In this document: positions 33,842-41,200 of the stretch, one piece after another
Numbering within the stretch: the stretch's first letter is position 1
How the letters are laid out: the number at the start of each line of letters is the position of its first letter
Assembly (NCBI GenBank): GCA_903889895.1
Contig: CAISYZ010000135.1
Span: 1 to 45,346 of the forward strand
Direction: 5' to 3'
DNA length: 45,346 nt
Origin: an uncultured Verrucomicrobia subdivision 3 bacterium
GTDB taxonomy: Bacteria > Verrucomicrobiota > Verrucomicrobiia > Limisphaerales > UBA11358
Position numbers and translations under genes: made by a program
The notes under the pieces: generated by a model
What the model was told of the DNA's origin: nothing
What the model saw: only the letters and a program-made list of their open reading frames with translations
Database searches by the model: none

Positions 33842-35596
33842 ATGCCACAAATCAAAATCCTCTTCCTTGCCGCCGCGCTGCTGTCACCCTTGGCGACGCT
33901 TCAGGCCGCCGAATCCCCGCAATCATCGCCCGTTCCAAGCGGCGCTGATGACCTTCTGACGCCATCTCCGGAAAACCATGTTTACCAATACATGGCCGCA
34001 AAAACTAACATGGTTCCGAAATTCGCGACTCCGCCAGGCGTCCCAGTCGGCTTTCTTTTCAATCCGCAAACAGCCACCGGCTATCTCTGGATTCCGCCGG
34101 CTTGCCAGCGGGTGAAGGGAATTGTGGTGTTGGGCGACAATGTGCCGGAACAAGGGCTGGGAGGTCATCTCGCCATTCGGCGTGTTTGCGCGGAACAGGA
34201 TTTGGCGATTCTCTTTACCACCCCGTCATTCCGCCTTGCCGCAGTGAATCATGCCGACAAGCAAATTCTAACCGACGCGCAAAAAGCCAAATACAACATC
34301 GCTTTCCTGCAAGACATCCTTAATGAACTGGCAAAGAAATCAGGATACGCGGAAATCAGCACGGCCCCATGGTTTCCGATTGGCGAATCCATGTCCCTCC
34401 AGATTGTGAGCCAGTTGACGCAATTCGCGCCGGAGCGTTGCATTGCGGGCGTCTGGGTCAAGGACGCGCCCTGGGGCAACGCCACGCCCGGTGTTCCGGT
34501 GCTGGGGGCGTGCGGCTCCGGCGCGGAATGGGATTTTCCGAAGCATGATGTTTTTAATTTTTGGCGGGAAAAGGCAACGAACGACTTGAATGGGTGCGTG
34601 GCGAAGCGAGCATCCATGCCGGACTGGCCTGGCAGTCTTCTGATCGAGGCCGGGAGCGCCCATTTTTCCTGCACGGAAGCCATGATTCAATTGATTGCCC
34701 AATACATCTGGTCGGCTTCGGTGGCGCGATGTTCCACCGATGGCAGCCCGGCGTTGCGGCCTGTGGATTTGGCTTCCGGCTATGTGGCGGGTCTTCCTGT
34801 GCCTGGCACCACACCAGTGAAGCCGAAGCCTTACGCGGACTGCACCCCGGAAGAGCGCCATCTGCCGTGGTATTTTGACAAGGATTCAGCCCAAGCGGCC
34901 TACGACCTGGCCAATGTCAACTGGAACGCGCAAACCCAGGTGCCGGTTTTTGTGGATGAATTGGGAAAGGTCATTCCTTTCAATAAGCGAGGCATCACCG
35001 ACTTTACACCGGTGCTCGAACCGGACGGGATTACCTTCACCGCCAAGGCTACCTTTCTCAATCAGCTACCTCACGATTTCGTCAAGGGCGGCAGCCCGTT
35101 GACGCACGTCGCTGGCGAGCCGACGGTTGAATGGTTGAGAGGGCCAATAATTCCGCTCGGAAACAACCGCTTTCAACTCGCCTTGGATCGAAGCACCGCG
35201 CTGTCGGGCAACGAGCAGCGGTCGTTTTTACGAGCCATTCATCCCGGCGATGCCCGCTACCACTTGAGCGTCGCTCCGCTCTCTGTCCACATCCTGATTA
35301 ACAAGACCGGAAAACCGCAGACGATTAGTTTCGACGAGATTCCGAATCAGTCGGCGGCGACGAAGGAGGTTTTGTTGCATGCGACCTCGGATGCCGGATT
35401 GCCGGTGCATTTTTTTGTCAAAGCCGGCCCAGCGGAAATCCACGGCGACAAGCTTGTTTTTACGCCCATATCGGTGAAGAGCCGGATGCCGATCACCGTG
35501 ACCGTCGTTGCCTGGCAGTGGGGGCGCGGCGGGGATGCGCCGGTGCAGACCGCGCCCCTGACGGAACAAGAATTCAAAATTGTTGCTAAAAAGTAA
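33842..35596 (+). CDS. Secreted alpha/beta-hydrolase-like protein, putative carbohydrate esterase
   Basis: A 584-residue protein with a signal peptide (MPQIKILFLAAALLSPLATLQA). Residues about 95-290 look like an alpha/beta hydrolase: a strand RVKGIVVLGDNV, a strand ILFTTPSF, and PWFPIGESMSLQIVSQL with the candidate nucleophile Ser183 in G-E-S-M-S. The catalytic His is perhaps in SAHFSCTEAM; the Asp is not obvious. The C-terminal half (about 370-584) is beta-rich with a cadherin/Ig-like end (HFFVKAGPAEIHGDKLVFTP, ITVTVVAWQWG). It lies in the lyase/glycosidase operon, so removal of acyl groups from the polymer is a sensible role. It is not close to a numbered CE family I can name. Confidence 0.5.
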   Translation: MPQIKILFLAAALLSPLATLQAAESPQSSPVPSGADDLLTPSPENHVYQYMAAKTNMVPKFATPPGVPVGFLFNPQTATGYLWIPPACQRVKGIVVLGDNVPEQGLGGHLAIRRVCAEQDLAILFTTPSFRLAAVNHADKQILTDAQKAKYNIAFLQDILNELAKKSGYAEISTAPWFPIGESMSLQIVSQLTQFAPERCIAGVWVKDAPWGNATPGVPVLGACGSGAEWDFPKHDVFNFWREKATNDLNGCVAKRASMPDWPGSLLIEAGSAHFSCTEAMIQLIAQYIWSASVARCSTDGSPALRPVDLASGYVAGLPVPGTTPVKPKPYADCTPEERHLPWYFDKDSAQAAYDLANVNWNAQTQVPVFVDELGKVIPFNKRGITDFTPVLEPDGITFTAKATFLNQLPHDFVKGGSPLTHVAGEPTVEWLRGPIIPLGNNRFQLALDRSTALSGNEQRSFLRAIHPGDARYHLSVAPLSVHILINKTGKPQTISFDEIPNQSAATKEVLLHATSDAGLPVHFFVKAGPAEIHGDKLVFTPISVKSRMPITVTVVAWQWGRGGDAPVQTAPLTEQEFKIVAKK

Positions 35597-35612
35597 AACC
35601 ACAACGTCCGCC

Positions 35613-38060
35613 ATGAAAAAAACGCTTGTTCTCCTCTGGATGCTTACATTGGCCGCTGCGCCGGCCGCGTTGACCGCCGCCGAAACACCGGCTTCGACCG
35701 CGGCGACGGTGCCGAACGAAAAAATTGTCGGTGCCGTTCCGTTTCAAAATTCAAAAATGTTTTTCAATGCGGACGGTTCTCCCGATTACCGCGCCTTTTA
35801 CCGCGAGCGTTACGAATACATGGCCGAACATTTTTTCGCGCCGGCCAATGATGCGGAAATCAAGCGGCTAAAGGATGTCCAATTCGGCGACGCGGTCACG
35901 GCCTTGCTCTGGCTTTCACAATCTGCCGACGGCGAGAAATTTCTTCAACGAAGCCACGATCTTTTCGGCATCCTCATTGGTTACGCCGATGGCAACCCGG
36001 CGGTGAGCCATGATTGTTTTGGGTTTTATCCCGTGCTCAAGGCGGCGCTGCTGCTCAAGGCGGCGGGACGTTTTGATCCGGCCTGGGAACCGGCGTTGCG
36101 GCGGTTCACGCTCGATGGCGTCAACCATGTCCTCCAGCATTTCCCTGGTCCGAGTTCGGGCAACAGCGGAATAGACGGCAACCAGGGGTTGGCGCGGATG
36201 TATGGCTGTTTGCTGGCGAAGAAATTATTTCCCGACATGCCCGACGCGGTCTCGGCGGCGGCGAAGGTCAACGACGTATTCACCCGCATCATCCAGCAGG
36301 GCGACATTCATGTGGATTCCCTCAATTATTTTGAAGTGTCGTTCACCTTTTTCATCCAGATTGCGCACGAGCTTGGTCGCGAGGATGAAATTGCGAATTC
36401 ACCCGGCTTGAAACGTATGTTTGCGAACATCCGCGATGCCGTCAGCCCCAATGGATTCCTGCCGGAATTTGGCTCCGGTTATTTTTCACCGAATGGCTAC
36501 GCCAACGTCCCCATTTTCTTGGAATATGCCGGGGCGCTGTATCACGACCCCAGCTTTGCCACCGCCGCGCGCCGGTATTTCGGGATGCTCATCCAATCCG
36601 GCCCCGCGCGGGATGCCAGCGTCAGAAACGCAATCCACAGTTGCGTCCATGTGATGCCCCAGCTTCTGGATTTTTTCCAACCCGTGCGCGGATCACTGCC
36701 GCCGCCGGAATTTATTTCCGGTGTCACCCGCCGCCTCGCCAACATCGGCGGTGAACGTCCGGGTTTTCTCATCCTGCGTCCCTCGGTGACGCCGGGGTCA
36801 CCCATGATCCTGATGGATCTGCTCGGCCAGGGCGATCATGCCCAGCCGGAGTTCACCGCTTCGGTGAGCTATTACGAATCCGGCCATGTGCCGCTTTTCT
36901 ACCAGTATGGACGCTATATCAGCGGCGCGAGCCGAGGAAACCAGATTTTTTTGGGACAACTCGGCGCGCTGGAGCCGGAGCCTGCCTGGCAGGCCGACAC
37001 TTGGCGCACGCTGTCCATTCCTACGGACCGTCTCGTCGGATTGGATGGCCGCGCCGCGGTTGAAGCCGTCTCGCTGCGCACGGACGACCGATCGAAACGA
37101 ACCGATCGCGGACTGGTGCTCGCCAACCTGCGCCTCTCCGGGCCGACTGGAACGAAACCGGTTTGCGACCTCTCTCAAGGCGTCTGGACGGGCAACAGTC
37201 ATTCTGTGGCGGAGGGAAAGCTGCCCGGCTCGCGCGCCCTCCGCATCCTGGATGACGGACAGGGCTGCACTTTGAAAAATTTCCAGCCGCTCACCTTCGA
37301 TCCCCAACAGTATGTGGAACTGCTTTGCGACGTGAAATGGTTTGGCAAAGGCCGGCCCGACGGACAACTGCGCCCGACCAGTGATGCCCGTTCCTGGATG
37401 CCGGTCGAGGAGACCGCCCTGCTGGCGGTGCTCAAGGATGTCCGCGAGGAACGTCACGGAGAGGATTGCCGGGCGCGGCTGGAATATTCCAGCTACGGCA
37501 CCTTTGACACCAGCTTGGTGCGCCAGATTGTGTTGACGAAGGAGGGCGTGCTGGCCGTGCGCGACGATATTCTGCCCGGCGCTAGCGCCGACGGGCTGCC
37601 GGCCTTTACGCTCTGGCAAATGTATTCGATTGACAGTGAAAGCACGAACCGGTTCACCAGCCTGGGCGAATGCGCTTATCCCTCGTGTGACTTGAGCGAT
37701 ACGAACCGCTATCGCCGCGGCATGAGCGTTTATTTCTCCGGGCCGGCCGGAACCACTTGCGGCAAACAGGTCATCCCCAACGGACGGTTGCGCAACTATC
37801 AGGACATCCAGCGCGACCTGAACCTGCGCACCGCCTACGCCCGGCTGACGCTGCAGGCGGGAAAGCCAGCCAGTCTTGACCTGCTGGTGGTTCCCCATTC
37901 GCCCGCCGCCGACCCGGCGCAATTGGACACGCTCACTTCTACCGAACAGGACGAGGCGCGTTCCACCTTCCGCACCGTCTGCGACGGCCAGCCGGTTCAG
38001 ATTGAAATCCGGCATGATGGCGGCTGGCTGGTGAGTCGCCCGGCGGCAAAAAGCCCTTGA
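35613..38060 (+). CDS. Secreted heparinase II/III-like protein, putative polysaccharide lyase
   Basis: The ATG at 35613 starts a signal peptide (MKKTLVLLWMLTLAAAPAALTAA); the protein has 815 residues. Residues about 70-390 are helical: GDAVTALLWLSQSADG, GIDGNQGLARMYGCLLAKK, DSLNYFEVSFTFFIQIAHEL and FLPEFGSGYFSPNGYAN. The helical region with NQGLARMYG and FGSGYFSPNGY is typical of alpha/alpha toroids. The beta part starts FLILRPSVTPGSPMILMDLL and continues GQGDHAQPEFTASVSYYESG and VPLFYQYGRYISG; the His in GDHAQPE is in the place of the conserved heparinase II/III histidine. I cannot assign a PL family. It is the last gene before a strong terminator. Confidence 0.55.
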   Translation: MKKTLVLLWMLTLAAAPAALTAAETPASTAATVPNEKIVGAVPFQNSKMFFNADGSPDYRAFYRERYEYMAEHFFAPANDAEIKRLKDVQFGDAVTALLWLSQSADGEKFLQRSHDLFGILIGYADGNPAVSHDCFGFYPVLKAALLLKAAGRFDPAWEPALRRFTLDGVNHVLQHFPGPSSGNSGIDGNQGLARMYGCLLAKKLFPDMPDAVSAAAKVNDVFTRIIQQGDIHVDSLNYFEVSFTFFIQIAHELGREDEIANSPGLKRMFANIRDAVSPNGFLPEFGSGYFSPNGYANVPIFLEYAGALYHDPSFATAARRYFGMLIQSGPARDASVRNAIHSCVHVMPQLLDFFQPVRGSLPPPEFISGVTRRLANIGGERPGFLILRPSVTPGSPMILMDLLGQGDHAQPEFTASVSYYESGHVPLFYQYGRYISGASRGNQIFLGQLGALEPEPAWQADTWRTLSIPTDRLVGLDGRAAVEAVSLRTDDRSKRTDRGLVLANLRLSGPTGTKPVCDLSQGVWTGNSHSVAEGKLPGSRALRILDDGQGCTLKNFQPLTFDPQQYVELLCDVKWFGKGRPDGQLRPTSDARSWMPVEETALLAVLKDVREERHGEDCRARLEYSSYGTFDTSLVRQIVLTKEGVLAVRDDILPGASADGLPAFTLWQMYSIDSESTNRFTSLGECAYPSCDLSDTNRYRRGMSVYFSGPAGTTCGKQVIPNGRLRNYQDIQRDLNLRTAYARLTLQAGKPASLDLLVVPHSPAADPAQLDTLTSTEQDEARSTFRTVCDGQPVQIEIRHDGGWLVSRPAAKSP

Positions 38061-38081
38061 TTTTATGGGCTTTTCTTTTTT
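38048..38081 (+). terminator. Strong Rho-independent terminator
   Basis: An 8-bp perfect stem AAAAGCCC / GGGCTTTT (38049-38056 and 38067-38074), with a 10-nt loop that contains the stop codon of the preceding gene, is followed by CTTTTTT. It ends the operon beginning at the promoter near 22577. Confidence 0.88.
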
Positions 38082-38107
38082 GCGGGCTGGTTTCAAGGGC
38101 GTAACAA

Positions 38108-38166
38108 AATGCACATAATTGAAGCGAAAATGCTATTCTCCAGATCCACCATGTGAGGTAAAGTTA
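38108..38166 (+). promoter_or_regulatory. AraC-type operator (TGC-N18-TGC) and -10-like box before the PATR protein
   Basis: TGC at 38110-38112 and 38131-38133 are 21 bp apart. The middle ACATAATTGAAGCGAAAA and the following TATTC match the site at 1648 strongly. A weak -10-like TAAAGT (38159-38164) starts 28 bp after the second TGC. The PATR gene start codon is about 75-90 nt downstream of the predicted transcript start. Confidence 0.55.
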
Positions 38167-38228
38167 CGATGATCCATTTAACTACCGGTTTGTTCCGGCT
38201 GGCCAAAACGAAAGAGCAACAAACATAA

Positions 38229-38258
38229 AAAACGAATGTTATGAAAACGAATGTTATG
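38229..38258 (+). repeat. Two tandem copies of a 15-bp unit spanning the start codons of the PATR gene
   Basis: The unit aaaacgaatgttatg occurs at 38229-38243 and 38244-38258 without interruption or mismatch. Each copy supplies an ATG in the frame of the downstream gene (38241 and 38256), so the gene has two equivalent starts, MKTNVMKK and MKK. Confidence 0.9.
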
Positions 38259-41200
38259 AAAAAAACCTCCCTGCGAAATTTCATTGAGATTGTTTCCGCC
38301 TTCCGCTGGGGAGGTGTTTGCGGCCGGTATCTCGCCGTGTGCTTGATGCTGGCGTTGCCGCTGACCGTGCGGGCGACCAACCATTATTTTGTCCACAGTT
38401 CAAACAATTGGAATAGCAACGCCAACTGGACTAGCAGCGACGGTGGGGCGACAACCAACGGTGTCCCCAATATAACTGTTGATTCGGCGGTGCGAGCCTA
38501 CGTTCAAAACGCTGCCTGCAACGTGACGATCAACACCCAGGTGCCCACCAACAATCTGGTGTTAATCCTGAACGGGGCCACCGTGACCGAGCAGGCCGGC
38601 GGCTCCATCGTGGTCAGCAACTACCTGAGCCTCGAGGAGAACTCCACGTTGAACATCCAAAACGGCTCGTGGACGCAAGCCGGATCCGTTGGCCGGTTTT
38701 ATTTGGGCAATGTGGTCAACGATGGTCCAACTTTCAATTTGAGCGGCGGGGTGATGACGGTTCAGGGGCCTTGGCTTATTGGCGCGGCATCCAACGCTGT
38801 GGGCACGGTCAACATTAGCGGCGGACGGTTCAACTACTCTGGCGGGACCGCCGATTTGGGAGGTTACACCACTTACAGTGCGGGCATCATTAATTTAAGC
38901 GGGACAGGTTATATTGGCAGCAGCAACAACATCAAGTTTGGGGCCGGCTCCCCTTCTTCGGGAACTTTCAACCAGACTGGAGGCACCTATCAATCACTCG
39001 CGGCGGGTGCTGATTGGAGTTTAGGCAGCTCCGACAGTTCGTCCGGGACGTATGCCATTTCAGGCGGTTTGCTGGACATGAAGAGAGTGTTCACCAATTC
39101 GGTGGTGGCCGGCGGCGGCACGGCGAAGTTTCAAGTGACGGGCAACTGGGATAACGGGGCCAACACGAACATCAACATCGGTGCGAACCTGACGCTCAAC
39201 ACGGCGCTTTCGACGCTGGCGTTTCTGTTCAATGCCAGCGGCATTGAGCAGATCAACGTGGGCGGCACGGCGAATTTGAACAGCAGCACGCTGCAAATCG
39301 GCGGAAACGTGACTTCGTCCGGCACCTACAATTTATTGACGGCGGCCACCATCGCCACCAACAGCATGACGGTGACGGTGCTGCCGGGAATTCAATTGAC
39401 GAGTCTGCAAGTGGTGGCGGGCGGCAACGGACAGATTCTCCAGGCGACGGTGGCGCCGGCGGCGGTGTATCCGCTGGTCTGGACGGCGGGCAATGGCAAC
39501 TGGGATTCGGTTTCCGTGAACTGGACGCAGAACGGTTCGCCGACGACTTACAGCGATGCCAATTTGGTTCAGTTTGACGATACGCCGGACGGATCCGGGC
39601 CGTTTGTGGTGACGATCACGAACGCCGCAGTGTCGCCCGTCAGCATCACGGTGAGCAACAACGCCAAGGCCTACACGATTGATGGCAATCCGATCGCGGG
39701 CAGTGCTGCCCTGACCAAGCAGGGCACGGGCACGGTGGTCTTTGGCGGAAATAATACGTTCAGCGGCGGAACACTGATCAGCGCGGGAACCGTGCAGATG
39801 GGCGACGGCACCAACGCGGGCACTTTGGGCACCGGTCAGATTACCAACAACGCCACGCTGGCGGCGAACGCAGGGACGAACAGCGTCACACTTTCAGCAG
39901 CCATCAGCGGCACCGGCCTGTTCGTCCAGAACGGCACGGGCACGGTCACTTTGTCCGGCGCGAACACCTACACCGGCAACACGGTCGTGAACGCGGGCAC
40001 GCTGGCGATTGGTTCCGCCGGAAAATTGGGCGGTGGCAATTATGCGGGGAACATCACCAATAACGGCGTGTTCAACTATGCCGGCAGTGGCGCGCAGACC
40101 TTGAGCGGGGTGATTTCCGGTTCGGGTGTCGTGAGCAATTCCAGTGCGAACACCTTGACGCTGACGGGCAACAGCACGTTCACGGGTCCGCTGGTGATGG
40201 TGGCGGGAACGGTGACGGTGTCGAAGATCGGCAACGTGGGTGTGGCGGGGCCGTTGGGAGCCGGTTTGGCAGGTGTTTATACGAATGCGCCGATCCAGAT
40301 GTTTAATAACAGCTTGAAGACGTTGCAATACACCGGCCCCGGCGAGACGAACAACCGCTCCATTTACATCAACCAGCAGATTACCGCCAATCAATATGCC
40401 ACGCTGGACGCCAGCGGCACGGGGCCGCTGGTTTTCAACAGCGCCACCAACCTTGTGATGGCTATTGCCAACTCTACAATAGGCGATTCGCCCCTGACGC
40501 TGACGGGCAGCAATACCGGTGACAATACTTTGGCGGGCGACATCCAAGACGGATTAAGCAAGTATTTGGCCGTGGTCAAGCAGGGCGCGGGCACTTGGGC
40601 GCTGACGGGAGCCAAGAATTTCCATGGGCGGGTGGACGTGACCGGCGGCACACTCAAATTTGATTCCCTTGCCAACGCGGGGACGGCGTGCGCCTTGGGC
40701 CTGGCCACGCAACTATACATCTCCGCCACCGCCAGCGGCTACGCCATCAGCCTGACCAACGGCGGGGTGTTGCAATATACCGGCACCGGTGCCAGCATCA
40801 GCGACCGCATTATCGGCATGAGCGGCAGCGGCACGCTTTCGGATGGAACTGCCGGCGGCTCACTGACGTTGAACGGCGGCGTCTATAATTTAAACGCCAA
40901 CGGCAACACCCTGACCCTGACCGGATCGGGCAACGGCACCATCGCCGGGCCGATTACGGACAATTATGCCAGCCTGGGCATCACCAAGACCGGCACCGGC
41001 ACTTGGACGCTATCCGATGCCAATAACACATTTTCCCAGCCACTTGTGGTCAGCAACGGAACTCTAAATATTGCCGTGCCGCAAACGGCCTCTGCCGGCG
41101 TCACCGTTGAAGATGGCGCAACCTTGGGCGTTTCGGCTTCCGGCGGGAACCAATTGACCGTCTCAAGCGGCTTGGCTTTGGGTGGCGCGACGGGTGCCAG

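Noticed and set aside
36798..38114. 438-residue open frame on the minus strand
   Set aside because: It is antisense to the well-supported lyase-like gene, is rich in Arg/Gly/Ala as expected of a shadow frame, and has no motif.
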